DNA of 64,000 nucleotides from Monilinia fructicola (GCA_008692225.1 VICG01000003.1:3370001-3434000), one strand, 5' to 3'. Numbered from the stretch's first letter, positions 24,399 to 37,800 are shown. Program-made: numbers and translations. Notes: generated from the letters alone by a model not told the origin.

Positions 24399-26261
24399 AT
24401 GGGTCAGACTCTTTCGGAGCCGGTCATTGAAAAGGTATGTTGGCTGCTTCTGCTTTGTTTACCGTGTCCTCGTCGGTGCCGGCATTTCGTGACAAGGTAT
24501 CGCATACCTTGGTATTGAATACTGAGTTGAAGTATCTTTGCGCCCGGAGTGATTCAAAGACTTATATGCTATTCGAGATATGGGCACAGCTCTTCCACAA
24601 AATAATTCCGAGAATATTCAGTCTGCCGCTGCAATCTCACTATCCGGATTTGCCTCCCGCTCTTCATGATGACTGATATTATTTTACTATTAGAACTCGG
24701 CTGTCGGTGGCGATGAGAGACTCCTCTATGGTGTCTCTTCTATGCAAGGATGGAGAATTAGCATGGAAGATGCGCACGCGACTATCCTTGATTTACAGAA
24801 TACAAAGGGGCAGGAATTGAAGCCAGCTCCAATCGAAAGCAGACTGTCCTTCTTCGGTGTTTACGATGGACATGGCGGAGATAGGGTAGCACTCTTTGCG
24901 GGAGAAAACATACACCAGATCGTGGCGAAACAAGAGGCATTCCAGAAGGGTGATATCGAGCAAGCCCTGAAGGATGGCTTCCTCGCAACAGATCGGGCAA
25001 TCTTGATGGGTTAGAAGAGCTTCCACCTTCTACAAGAAAGAGATACTGACTTCAGTTGTAGACCCAAGATATGAGGAGGAGGTTTCTGGCTGTACTGCAT
25101 CCGTTGGTATCATCTCGCATAAGAAAATCTATGTGGTACGTGATGTCGAAACAAAGCAAGTGGAAATATGCTTATCTTTCTCAGGGAAATGCGGGAGATT
25201 CGAGAAGTGTGTTGGGAGTTAAGGGTCGTGCTAAGCCTCTGTCATTCGACCATAAGCCACAGAATGAAGGTAGCTTTTCATGATCTCGGTGATAGGCTGC
25301 ACAAAACACTAATATATCTCTGTGCAGGCGAAAAGGCTAGAATCAACGCCGCTGGGGGTTTCGTCGATTTCGGTCGTGTTAATGGCAATCTTGCATTATC
25401 AAGAGCTATTGGTGATTTCGAGTTCAAAAAGAGCGCAGAGCTTTCACCTGAACAGCAAATCGTGACTGCATTCCCTGACGTTACAGTACACGATATTACA
25501 GATGACGACGAGTTCTTGGTAGTTGCCTGTGATGGTCAGTAGTTTGCGACGAACCGTTGAAGAATAAGGCTAAACATCTTACAGGTATCTGGGATTGCCA
25601 ATCTTCCCAAGCTGTTATCGAATTTGTGCGACGCGGGATTGTAGCCAAGCAAGACCTATCTAAAATCTGCGAGAACATGATGGATAACTGCTTAGCTTCC
25701 AATTCGGAAACTGGTGGTGTAGGATGTGATAACATGACCATGATTATCATTGGTCTCTTGAACGGCAAAACCAAGGAAGAGTGGTATGATGAAATCGCAA
25801 AGCGTGTCGCGAATGGAGATGGTCCTTGTGCCCCTCCGGAGTATGGCAAGTACTCCGTTAGTTCCTAGGATCGGAATATCTCCTAATATGTTTTACTAGC
25901 TGAATTTCGCGGACCTGGTGTTCATCATAACTTTGATGATAGTGACAGTGGTTATGATGTTGATATGGACCAGAAGATTAAGTCTTTCGGTGGGAGCCAA
26001 CGCGGACGGATCATTCTTCTTGGAGATGGTACAGAAGTCCTCACTGATTCCGATGATACAGAGATGTTCGACCACCGCGAGGAAGACAAAGACCTAGCTA
26101 GTCAAGTGCCCAAAGGACAGCCCAATTCCGAAGTCCCCGAATCCAATGCCTTACCCGAAAAGATTGACCCGAAAGAGCCAAAATACCAGGCTGTAGTAGA
26201 CCAGGCTTTGCCAAAGACGACCGACTCGAAGGGGGAAGACGTTAAGAAGGAAGAGAAGTAG
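24399..26261 (+). CDS. PP2C-type protein phosphatase, Ptc2/Ptc3-like
   Basis: Seven exons: 24399-24434, 24694-25009, 25062-25135, 25185-25269, 25328-25534, 25585-25845 and 25900-26261. They give 446 residues with no frame problem. PP2C motifs appear in order: MGQTLSEPV at the N-terminus (Gly2, possible myristoylation), [22 protein letters not shown] with the metal-binding Asp residues, [56 protein letters not shown] and [12 protein letters not shown]-terminal [13 protein letters not shown] segment and an acidic Lys/Glu tail follow, as in fungal Ptc2/Ptc3. By family knowledge these Mn/Mg-dependent Ser/Thr phosphatases switch off stress MAP kinase and DNA-damage checkpoint signalling. The sixth intron (25846-25899) starts with GC (GCAAGT) rather than GT. 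The alternative GT four bases downstream would create a stop. Confidence 0.93.
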
Positions 26262-27300
26262 CGGGCGCACTTTGAGCATTTTCGAGATACCTTTGAAAGA
26301 TTCTTGAGGCGAAGAGTGAAGAGTGAAGAGTGAAGGGTGAAGGGTGAAGGGTGAAGGGTGAAGGGTGGAGAGAGGGGTGACGTGAAGACTTAATGACACG
26401 AGAAATTATGCAGACCAGATTCATCTTGATGAATGATTATTTTTGCGACCATGTCTGGAATAGAACGGGTTGCAAGTTGTGTACGTTTTTTTTACAAAGC
26501 AAGACGTGAGATGAATTCACGTGTTGCAATTTCTCTAGGCAGTCTTCGTAAATGCTGAAGGGGGGAGGGGGGGAAGGGGGGAAGATGGAGAGCATAAGGG
26601 GGAAGGTACGAAGGTTATGAATACTTTATATCTGGTAAACAATTTTGGAGATCCCCTAGGTGGTGGCTTCTCCTTCGTCGACATGAAATTTCCTGAACTT
26701 ACGATCTTCATACGCAGCGAGTTATATTGTCATGTTCATCGAGTCAGACTGTTTTTCCCATTTAAAATTACAGGTCTCTATAGGAAGGGTCCCTAGACTA
26801 AGGACCGAGTTGCATTATACTTTTAAAAATGGCCAATTGATATCCTGACTCTCAAGCGTTCATGTAATGTCTCGTTGATTTGCAGAGTGCAGTGTGCAGA
26901 GTGCAGTTTGAAGTTTACAAGTTCGCAGTTCGCGGTTCTCAGTGTGCAGATGATCCCAGCTTCCTTTTTGTCTTTTGTTTTTTGGTTTTTTTTCTTTCCC
27001 CTCCCTCTTCTTTTCGTCTTATGCTGAATGAAGTGTCTGATTGAATCGTTGGCATTGCTTGCTCCATATTTGTCTGGCTGCATGATTGTAATACGTTGAT
27101 CGTATGTACTAGGTAGGTGGGGGGGGGAGGGGGGGAGGTCAGGTAAGATGGAGCACTGTTGTCTACAGTCTGTACTGTAGTCTGTAGCATGTAGGTCAAA
27201 ATGGAGATGGTCACAGCTTGATGTGGAGGGGCTGGGTGGATTGATGGGTGGGTGGGTTGGAACTTGGTTGTACTGTACGGAGGTTTCTGTACGGAGGTTA
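26262..27300. other. 3' flank of the PP2C gene, with tandem repeats
   Basis: A GAAGAGT/GAAGGGT heptamer repeat (26312-26366) lies just after the stop codon. GC-rich G-tracts occur at 26560-26585 and 27119-27140. A short AGTGTGCAG repeat occurs near 26885-26945. No gene seen. Confidence 0.5.
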
Positions 27301-28505
27301 CTGGAATAAGCATTATTAAACATATTAAAAAATAACTAAATCTTTTCTTATATATAAGGGTATTAATTAGTTATAATATTATACTATTTGAAAATTTATA
27401 TAGAAGAATAAAAATAGTAAAAGTATTATAAATTTTTTTTAAAAAAATTTAAAATATATTTATATACTATTTATATTTATATTTATAATTATATAATAAC
27501 GTATTTTTATAAATTTAAAATAATGAAATAAGATATTTATTTTCTATAGCATTTTATAATTTTTTCTTACTTTTTCTTAATTTATTATAAATAAGATTTT
27601 TAGAATTATAACGAGGTACGAGGAATAGAGGGGTTAATTAAAATAGTATAATTATTTATAAAAAGGAAAGGAAAGGAAAGGATTAAAGATCCTTTCTACT
27701 TAAATACTAGTGTAGTGGTCAGGTGACCCTTATCTAAAAGGTTGCTTCCTAATAAGAATAATAAAAAGATTAATTTAATTTCTTATATAATTTTATATAC
27801 TTTTAATTAGATTAAAATTAAAAGGAAAAAATAACTAATTAATTCTTTTAATTCGTTTTAATAAAAGCTTTATTTTATAGAAATAAATATTTTAGATATA
27901 ACTTTATTTGTTTAAGATAAAAATAATATTACTTTTAATATAAATCTATACTAATGAATTTTTAATCTTTTTTCAAGATATATAAAAGCTTTTACTTACT
28001 TTTTTTGTAAATAAAGTACTTTTAAAATATTTAATTTTTCTTTTTGTGTTTTTTTCTAATATATATATATATAAAATTAAAAGCTTTCTTTTCTTAATAA
28101 ATAATATACGTTTTTTAATATAATTCTAATATTATCTATTATAACTATATACTAAAGCGAATTAGTTAAATAGAATAAGAGAGTTATATTTTTTTTTAAT
28201 AAATATAAATTAAATCACTTAGAAATATCTCGATATTAAAGAAAAAATAAATAATAATAAAAAGATAATATTATTATAAAATACTTAAAATAAAGAAAAA
28301 AGAAAGAAAAAAGAAATTTTCTCTATAGTCTTTATTTAATATATAATACTATTAATATTCTTTAATAAAGAATTCTTTATAAATTCTTTATCAAAAGTTA
28401 TAATTTATTATTTTAAAAAAATTAAAGAAAGGCAGAAAGCTAATCCTAATGCGGCCTGGCTAAAGAGTATAATAAAAAGTTTCTTTATTATAATTTTAAT
28501 AAAAA

Positions 28506-28715
28506 AGCTAATTCTTTATTCTTTAAATCTAATATATAATTAGATTCCTAAATATATAATCTAATTTTAAATAAAGAAGCTAATTCTTTATTCTTTAAAT
28601 CTAATATATAATTAGATTCTTTAATATATAATCTAATTATTAAATGTATAATTTAATAAAAAAGCTAATTTATTAAAATTTATAATTTAATTTATAATAA
28701 AGAAAGCTAATTTCA
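28506..28715. repeat. Imperfect tandem repeat of an AGCTAATT-initiated unit
   Basis: Units begin AGCTAATT at 28506, 28578, 28663 and 28705. The first two are 72 bases apart and nearly identical. Each contains the self-complementary TCTAATATATAATTAGA. Confidence 0.75.
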
Positions 28716-29155
28716 AATTAAGATAATTATTTTTTATTATTAAAATTTAATATATAATTTGATTTATAATAATATAATTCGATTTTAAATTAAAGTAGTA
28801 TAGAATATATATATAATATAAAAATATAATAATTAGAAAAGCTTATAAATAAATAGCTTAAATCCTTATAAAAAATTTTTAATTTAATATTCACTTTTAT
28901 AAAATTAAAAGAGTCTTATCTTATTTATTATTAAAGTGATTTTATTATTAGCTTATTATATAATATTATTATAGTATTATATTATATTAATATTAAAGTA
29001 ATTATATTTATATATATTTAATAAGCTTTAGTTTTACTTATAATACTATTTATAGTATTATATCTCGCTTAGTATATACTACCCCTGACTAGCGCGTAGT
29101 CTTATAAGAAGCTAAAGAGAAAAACTTTTTTTAAGAGATCTTTTTTATATATATT

Positions 29156-29317
29156 TGTAACGAATATCACGTGCTTTAGGCACGTAATATCTCATCACGC
29201 TAAGCGATACTATACATATAAAAGATCTCTAGATTCCTTAGAGATCTCTTTCCTTTTTAGCTTTCTTATTTTAGTTAATTAACCTTTATTAATTCGTTTT
29301 AATATGTGATTGTAATA
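29156..29317 (+). repeat. 5' LTR of the Gypsy element
   Basis: It starts TGTAACGAATATCACGTG and ends GTGATTGTAATA. It contains a hairpin around CACGTGCTTTAGGCACGT and a TATAAAAG box at 29217-29224, likely the old promoter. It keeps more C and G than the right copy. Confidence 0.88.
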
Positions 29318-31091
29318 TAATAAAAAAGCTTTTCTTTCTATTGATTTAATACTGTTAAAAACTAAAGAATTCTTTAATTTAGGAGGTAAAACTGTATTTA
29401 CGGATTATAGTTAAAAATTCTAAGTGATGTTAAAACTAGAAAAAAGAATGTTTTTAATTTTAAGTACTTTAAAATTATTTAAAGTTTTTTTAATATTAAA
29501 ATTAAATAGGCTACTTTTATACAAAATGTTAAATATTGGTTATACATTTTGCAAATAATTTAAGTTTGTATTAATCCAAGAAATACAATTTATTTAAAAA
29601 ATTAAAATTTTTTTTAATAATGATTGATATATTGCTTTATAAGGAATCTTTGTTTTTTTATAAGAAATTATTTTATTTTATAAGAATTAAAAAAATAAAT
29701 TTTCTATAAATTCATTTTTATTAAATTCTTTATTCTAATTGATTTTTTTGTTTTATTTGTTTTTATATAGTATTATATAATAGTTTAATATGTTGTTATA
29801 CTATATATAACAATTTATTGTATTAAATTATTAATTGTAAAAGTATTAAAGTTTTTCTTTTTTAATAAAAAAAATATTCTTTTTTTCTTCTTTTTCTTTT
29901 TATTATTATTACGAAAGAAAAAAGTTTTATTATAAATTTTAAAGGAAGGATAATAAAAATAATTTAAATAAACAATTATTTTTTACTTTTTTTTTTACAA
30001 TTCTTTATTACTATAGTGGATAAATTATTTATTAATAGGGTTAATATTAATTTTTAATATGGGAAGAGGAAAAAAAAAGTTTTTTTATTATTTAAATTAG
30101 GAGCGGATATTAAAAATTTTCTGGAATTATTTAAATTCCTTAATTAATTTAAGGAGCAATAATAAAAAATTTTTTATTTTGTTAATGGTTTGATAGATAA
30201 ACTTTATATAATAATATTTTTGTTTTCTATTTTTAATAAAAATAATTAAAAACTTTAGCAAAAGGTTAAACAATTATAAAAAAACTTTTATAAGCATTTT
30301 AATTTTGATTTAAAAGGTTTATTAAAGATGGTGGAAGAATATTAGGGGTTATTTAATTACTTTAAAAATCTACAAATTGAGCTATGTAAGGTTAAGAAAT
30401 AATATAAGATCAAATTATATAATATTAAGTGTTAATATAACGAAGAGTTAAAAACTTAGGTGGATAAAATTATTTAATTTTAATAATAAGCTTAAATTCG
30501 TTTATTGTATATTTTTAATAATAAAAAGCTTTTTAAGTTATTTAACTTTAAGATATTTAAGGAAATTGGTACTTTATAAAAAAAATAGTGATGAATAAAC
30601 TTTGAATATAAATTATGAGGATTGGCGTTAAATTTATAAAGAATAAAAATTTTATAGATACTTAAAGATTTGGAAGTTTAATATTTTCGAAATAAAATTA
30701 TAGAAGTTGTTAATCAATATTTTTATGTGTATTTTTTATAAGGATTTTAAGAATCCTTATATAATAATTGATTAAATATTTAAGATTTTAAATGCTATTT
30801 ATTATGATTATAATTTTATTGTAAATAACTTAGGATATATTCAATATTTTAGTATAAAAACATAATTCTTTTTTTAATATTTTAAAGGAAGTTTTAACAA
30901 TTAATTTTGGAATTGGAAATATAAGTTAAGATGTATAAATTTTGTATAATTCAAAAAAAATTACATTTATATTTCGTTTTGCGATGCTTAACTTTTTTTA
31001 ATTCTTTTTATTACATTAGAATTTGCTAAAATAAATACAAGAAAATTAATATTAATCTTTAAACTAATATTTAATAAAAGAAATTGTTTAA

Positions 31092-31322
31092 TTGTTTTTT
31101 TTATTAAATAAGATTATTTTAAAAGTAATTTTTAATTATTATCTTTCCGTAATAAAACTTTTTAATTATATTCAAAAAAAGGTTTCTTTTTCTAATTTTA
31201 TTATTAAAATTAATAAGGATAATAAATCAAAAACTAATTATTTTAATTATAGAGAAAATAGGTATATGATTTATAATTATTCTTGCTTTAATAAAAGAAA
31301 AATAGATTGGAAAAATAATTAA
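31092..31322 (+). pseudogene. Gag zinc-knuckle remnant
   Basis: The longest surviving frame in the element (76 codons, no ATG). At 31239-31280 it reads YFNYRENRYMIYNY. All four zinc-ligand positions of a C-x2-C-x4-H-x4-C knuckle hold tyrosine at exactly the right spacing. Cys to Tyr is a G to A change and His to Tyr is a C to T change. Confidence 0.75.
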
Positions 31323-32529
31323 TATTATTAAATTAAAGGATTATAATTCTTAATAAAATTAAAATTATAGATTTATTTAAAGTTAATTCAGAGGATGATT
31401 TAAAAGTTGATTTAGAAAACTAATTTTTTTTTAATAAAAACGGTTTTAAAGGGCTTAGTTTATTTATTATTGAAAATTATTTAGATACATTATTTGTTGA
31501 AAAATATATTAATATTCTATTAAATTTATTTTTTATATTAATAAAATTTATAAATCAAATTAATTTATTTTATATAAATAAACCTTATATTAAGATTTGT
31601 TATATTAGCTATAAGCGAATTTCTATTACGATTTTGTTTGATAATTCAATGTTTCAAGAAAACTATATTAATAAAGTAATAATTAAAAAAATTATATATA
31701 AAGATGATATTATAATTATTTATTTTTAATAATTTATTCAAATTACTAGTTTTTAAAGCGATAGTGAAATAATACGTGTATATTAATAATTAAAACTTCG
31801 TTTTTAAATATAAAATTATATTGCTAATCTTATTTTTTTTAATATTATTCTTAAATTAAATTACTCTTATATTATTGGAAAGAGGTAGATAATATAATAT
31901 AATATTATATTAGATATTATTATTAATAATTTAATTTTTAAGGAGAATTAATATTAATATAAAAGAATATCTTATATAGCGAATATTTTATTCGTTTTAT
32001 CCCTATATTTTTATAATTTAAAGGTTATTTTAGTAAAGTTAGTTGTTAAGCCAATTATTCTTTATAATTTATTAAAATAGAAGGGTAGGTTTTTACTATT
32101 GAATTGAAAAAATCAAGCTTTATATTATTAAAAAGGAATTTATAAAACAACAAAAATAATTTATTTATTTTTTATTATTGTATATATACAATTAGTTTTT
32201 GATGATGAAGGATCTATTAATGAAAAATGAAGTTTATAAAGTATAGATTAATATTATTAAAATTAATTTTATTTTATTTTTTAGCTAAAAAACAATATTA
32301 TTAGGTTTTTATAGTACAATTAAAAAATATTTTTATTTAACGATAAAAGGAGAAAAAACCAAATTTAACTAAGAACGAATTATATAAGATTATTCTACGT
32401 TATTTGTATTGTTTGTTATATATTTTTTTTTTAAAAAAAATACAGATATTATTCTTTTATATTATACTAATTTCGATTATTATATTTAATTTACTAATAA
32501 TATTTTCAAGCTTGGTAATGTTTGATAAT

Positions 32530-33170
32530 ATAGACTTTTTAAAAAATAAAAGAAAAGAAATAAAAACTTATATCGAAAAATAATTAAAGCTTAATTTTAT
32601 TAAATAAAATCAATCTTTATTTAATTTTTTATCTTATTTATTTATAAACTTGGCGGAGGAAAATTTAATTGTATATTAATTATCGGAAATTGAAATATTA
32701 TTATCAAAAAAGATAAGTACTTTTTTATTATTGATTAAAGAAATATTGGTTTAATTAATAGAGTTTAATATTTTTATAAAAATTAATATTTAATAAATGT
32801 TTAATCAAGTTTAGTTTTGGTATGGAAGCGGATAAGGATTTTATGATATTTATAATATTTTATAGGTTTTTTAAGTATATTATTCTTTTATTTAGTTTGT
32901 ATAATAGTCCAATTAGTTTTTAACATTTTATCAATATAATATTTTTTCGATTTTTTTAAGGATCTTTTGTACGATTTTATTTTAATAATATTATTATTTT
33001 TAATTAAAATCTAAAAAAGTATAAAAGGTATGTTTAACTAATCTTTAATTGATTTTATGGAAGTGGTGTTTTATACTAATATTAACAAATATGAATTTTA
33101 TATTATCGAAATTAAGTTTTTAGAACTTATCATTTTTATAGATGATATTAAGTTAGATTTTGTAAAAATT
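32530..33170 (+). pseudogene. Reverse transcriptase remnant (Ty3/Gypsy)
   Basis: Translated through stops, the plus strand follows the Gypsy RT plan. A segment like the KELE..KYLEENLKKGFIR helix is at about 32535-32600. A FTKLDI..AFN-like block is at about 32765-32810. A degraded YLDDILI motif follows near 32970, then a CEFY..ETKFLGLIIS-like block at about 33085-33150, surviving here as YEFYIIEIKFLELIIF. Recognition is from family memory. Confidence 0.75.
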
Positions 33171-34389
33171 AAAAACTATCCAAAATCAGAGAATTTTAAT
33201 AAATTTAATTAATATATGTTTTTTAATTAGATTTACTAATTTTTATTAATATTTTATTTCTTTTTTTTTCAAAGTTTATTTTATTTATAATTTTATTAAT
33301 TTTTGAAAGGACAAATATTTTTTTAAATGGTTAAATATACATCTTTTTTTTAATAATTTAAAGATACTTTAATATTAAACTTTATTAATATATTATTTTA
33401 ATTGTATTAAAAAGTATTTTTTTAAAACGAATGTATTGTATTTTATAGTGGTAAGAGTATTGTTTTTCAAATTGAAAATAATAATTTATTGTACTTAATT
33501 ACTTATTTTTCTTACAAAATAGTTTTTGTAAAATAACTCCTACTAATTATAAGATTTATAATAAGAAACTTCTAGTAATCATTTATTATTTTAAAGCTTA
33601 ATAAACAAAATTGTAAGGGATGAATAAAAACTATTAACGTTTTAACTAATTATAAAGGACTTTTAATAGTAATTAAAATAATAGAATCTTATTTATTAAT
33701 AATATTATTGGATGAAATATATATAAGACTTTAATTTTAAGATTATTTATAGATAAGGAAAGAATAATAGCAAAACAAATATTTTTATTTATTAAACAAA
33801 AGATTTTTTTACTAATAAAAGTAATATTTAATTATTTTAACAATTTTGTATATTTTATTGCTATTATTTTGTTTGATATTGGAATTCGAATTTCTATAAT
33901 TATTATAAAATCTGTTAAGGGTAATAAGCTTACATTATTTTTTTAGAAAATAATATTTGTTTTTTAAAAAAAGGATTTTGTTTACTATAAAATTATTAAT
34001 GTTTTAAAAAAAAGAATAAAAAGTTCTTTTTATAATAAAAGGGAGATAAAAATATTAATAATCAATTTCGATTTATATTTCTAGTTTTTTATATATATTA
34101 ATAATGATGGGTTATTATATTATTATAATAAAGTTTTAAATATTTTATATTAATTATTATTTTATTAAAATTATTGAGGAAGTGTATGATAAGTTTTTTA
34201 TTGATTATTTAGAAGTTGATTAATTATTTTTTTTATTTAAATATAATTTTTATTAACCAAAAATAAATATTATTATTAAATAATTTATTAATAATTATTA
34301 TATATACAAAAAATCGAGATTTTCGAAAACTAAATATTAAGATTTATTTATTTTGTTTAATATTTTAATGCAGTTATAGCAAAATATAA

Positions 34390-34620
34390 TAATAAATTTT
34401 GTTATAGGTTTCCAAAAATAGATAAATTCAATATAATATTGATTGTGGTTTATTGATTTACTAAAGAATATTATTTTATTTTTTGTTTGGCTTACAATCG
34501 AAGAACTATTACAAAAAAACAGTTTATTTTTTATTAACTAATGTATAAAAATTATATAGTCTTTATAATATTATCGTTTTTAATCAAAAAACTATAATTC
34601 TATAATAAAATTATTAATTA
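34390..34620 (+). pseudogene. Integrase core remnant (Ty3/Gypsy)
   Basis: It reads FPKIDKFNIILIVVYWFTKE, matching the integrase block usually written GLP.SDKFDAILVVVxRFTKE, followed by a degraded HFIPC. The substitutions Arg to Trp and His to Tyr are C to T changes. Confidence 0.75.
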
Positions 34621-34913
34621 TTTATATTGTTTATTATATATCAAGTTTAAAATTGTTTATTGTTTTTTATTCAGAATTTAGATAAAACAATTTAAAATTA
34701 TAAATTTAGAGATAGAGTATTATTTCTAATTGTATATTTATTATATGTAGGATAATTAATTATATTAATTCTTTATAACAAAATTTATTTTTAATAATGT
34801 AATTTTTTTATTTATAAAGATTATACTTTTTTTTATAATTAAAGATTATTATTTTTAAATAAGTTTTTAATATAAATCTTAATATATTTATGTAGATTGA
34901 TATATTAAGGATA

Positions 34914-35776
34914 AGTCGCCTACCCTACTTCTCGCCACCCCCCCCCCATTTGGCCAGCATTTTACACCAAAAACGGCCATTTTAACGTATTTATAACTCT
35001 ACGAAAAAATGGATATATATTTTTTAAATTTTAACTAAAGCTTCTTATATATAATTATTAATAGATTTTGAAAATCTTAAATTTTTGCGAATTTTTTTAT
35101 AAAGAGTAATAAAAGATTATAGAAAATTAGAATTTTCGGTTTTGGATTTGTATGAAAATCACATACAAAATTGAAAACTTTTAAATAAATATTTATAATT
35201 TCTAAACAAAAAATAGTTAAAAATAATCTATAAATTTTTTTAATAAGATCTTATTTAATTAATATATAATAAATTAAGCTATTAAAAATATATATAATAA
35301 TTTATAACTATTGAGTAAATCGAAATTATAAATTATTTATCTATTTAAAATTTTATCGTCAAAATCTAAGAATCTATATTAAACATTTATCATAAATAAT
35401 AATATATTATTAAAACAATATATTCGATTAATATTGGTTTTAAGATTCTTGAATTTTTTTTTTAAATTATTTTTAGCTATTTATGTTAAATAGATATAAT
35501 TTTTTTTTTCAAAGATTTTAATTTTGTATAGGATTCACATACAAATCTAAAATTAGAATTTTAATTTTTTATAATCTTTTATTAACTCTTTATAAAAAAA
35601 TCGCAAAAATTCAAGATTTTCAGAATGTATTAATTAATATATATTAATTTATTATTAAAAATCTTAATTGATTATATCAATTATTTTAAGAAGTTATTAA
35701 TACGTTAAAATGGCCGTTTTTGGTGCGAAATGCTGGCCAAATGGGGGGGGGGTGGCGAGAAGTAGGGTAGGCGACT
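34914..35776. mobile_element. 863-base foldback element nested in the Gypsy element
   Basis: The terminal inverted repeats are about 80 bases and nearly identical. They begin AGTCGCCTACCCTACTTCTC and include a run of ten C (ten G at the right end). TA flanks both ends. Beyond the termini the two halves continue as long imperfect inverted repeats (compare about 35065-35185 with 35490-35625), so the whole element could fold back on itself. No coding potential is seen. The GC-rich tips stand out sharply against the AT-rich host element. Confidence 0.9.
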
Positions 35777-37245
35777 TAGTTTTAATAAATGAATAATAAT
35801 TAATTTTGCCAAACGAATAAAGGATATTTAAAATTATATATGTGGAAAAATGAAGCTTTTTAAAGCGAGAATAAAGGATTTTTGTTAATAAAATAATTAA
35901 TTATATTTTAGATATAAAATTAATAATAAAATCTTTTTAAACCTTAAAAATGTTAAAATATATTAATCTTATAAAAAGCTTAATAATAAAAACGAAGGAT
36001 CTTAAACTATTAAAAGACTTTTAGATTTTATTTTATATAAGTTTAATTTTTTTTTATTATAAAGATTCATTTTGTTTTTTATATAAGTTTATTAATATTG
36101 GATTTAAGTAATCCATTACTTAAATAACAATAAGAGAATATACAATCAATTTTAATTAACAAAAAATCTAAATACAAAATTAAGGAGATTATTAATTTTA
36201 AAAAAATAAATGAATAAATTAAATATTAAGCTAAATAAAAGGAATATTCTTATAATAAAAAGTTTTATTATACTAAAAAGTTTATTAAAGCTTTTTATAT
36301 AAAATATTTATATAAACTTAAACCTAAAGTTTAAGATTAATTATAGTATTTTTAACTACTCTATATAGTGTAATTTTGATTTAATTATTGTTCTATTTTA
36401 CTTTTTAAAGATTTTTATTTTCCCTTACATTTCTCTTTTTAAAACCCAGCTTTTTTTTAGGATTATAATCTTTATTTTTTTTATTTAATATTAATTTCAT
36501 TATGATTTACTATATTAATTTTTGATTATTATATAAAGTTTAATATTGTTTTTTAATTAGGATTTAATTAATATGTTTAATATTATATATTAATTAGTAA
36601 ATCAGAAAGTTTCTAACTTTTTAATATTTTTGGATTAAATTACTTTTTTACTACCTTTTCCTTTCTTTTTAGTTTAGAAAAGTATTATATATTTAAAATA
36701 TTATTTAATTATATTTTTTATTTTCGTATTATTATCTTTCGATTTCATTTATACTTCTAATTTTGCAAAAGTATAAATTGCTAATCGAATTTTTTACGTA
36801 TTATAAAATGTTTTTTAAGTTGTAATAATTATTCTTATTTATAAGCAAAATATATATCATTATTTGTGTATAAAATAATAATACTATTTTCATTAATAAT
36901 ATTAATTTGCTTACTCTAAATTTTAGAAGAAATATAGTTTAGGAAATTTAATAAATCTTTTTTGATAAAAATCTATTTTATTTTGCCATTAATTAATTTA
37001 ATAATACGATAGAGGGAATTATATATTTGCGTGAGGAATAATTTTTATTGAAGCTAATTTAGTATTTTTATAGGAAGGATATTCTTAAATAGTTATTTTA
37101 ACTTAATTAAAGGATTGTTTCAATTATTCTAGTTTATTAATTAAAAATTGTTATATAATATATTAATATATTAATTAAAGGCTTTTTTTTTCTTTTTCTT
37201 TTTTATATAATCTAAAATTTATATCTTTTTTAAAAAAGGGGTATA

Positions 37246-37407
37246 TATAACAAATATTATATGCTTTAAGTATATAATATCTTATTATACTAAGCAATAT
37301 TGTATATATAAAAAATCTCTAAGTTCCCTAAAGATCTTTTCCTTCTTTAGCTTTCTTATTCTAATTAACTAACCTCTATTGATTCGCTCTAGTATGTGAT
37401 CGTGATA
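37246..37407 (+). repeat. 3' LTR of the Gypsy element
   Basis: The same length as the left copy (162 bases) and alignable without gaps. Most differences are C/T or G/A, for example TGTAAC versus TATAAC and CACGTG versus TATATG. Confidence 0.87.
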
Positions 37408-37659
37408 ATGGATTCGAAGAATCTTAGTTCATCAATTTGTTGTGTTATGTGATTATTATACTTGTACTATAAGAGGTTCAAAATGCAAAAATATGAACCT
37501 TAAATCCTTAGCGGCTTATGTGATTAGTTATAAGTATTCTACGAAAATTTTAATTAGTCGATTATTAGTAAGCAGAAAACCTTAAATTTTTAATGCCAAC
37601 ATTCCGTTTTTTGTTTTAAAGCTAAATTATTCCAATCATTGCAAAAGGTAATTAATCAT

Positions 37660-37800
37660 TTTGGCTTATTCTATTTCTATTTCGATTATTTCATTTCGAT
37701 TATTTCATTTTGGCTTATTCCATTTCAGCCCATTCTATTTCGGTACATTCTATTTCGACACATTCTATTTCAGTCCATTCCATTTCGGCTCATCCATTTC
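37660..37800. repeat. ATTCTATTTCGG-type minisatellite
   Basis: About nine degenerate 13-16 base units containing CATTCTATTTCGR or CATTTCGGCTTATTC. Confidence 0.8.

Larger units (their letters stand above)
29156..37407 (+). mobile_element. RIP-degraded Ty3/Gypsy LTR retrotransposon
   Basis: Two direct repeats of exactly 162 bases bound an 8.25-kb element. A polypurine tract (AAAAAAGGGG, about 37231-37240) sits just before the right repeat. On the plus strand the remnants come in the order gag zinc knuckle, reverse transcriptase, integrase, which is the Ty3/Gypsy order. All are riddled with stops. The 863-base foldback element at 34914-35776 is inserted between the integrase and the 3' end, leaving about 7.4 kb of original element. 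The flanking pentamers (ATATT left, ATGGA right) do not match, so the target duplication is lost, mutated or my boundary is off by a few bases. Confidence 0.88.

Noticed and set aside
31092..31322. Functional small protein
   Set aside because: No ATG, AT-driven composition and its position inside the retrotransposon show it to be a gag remnant.
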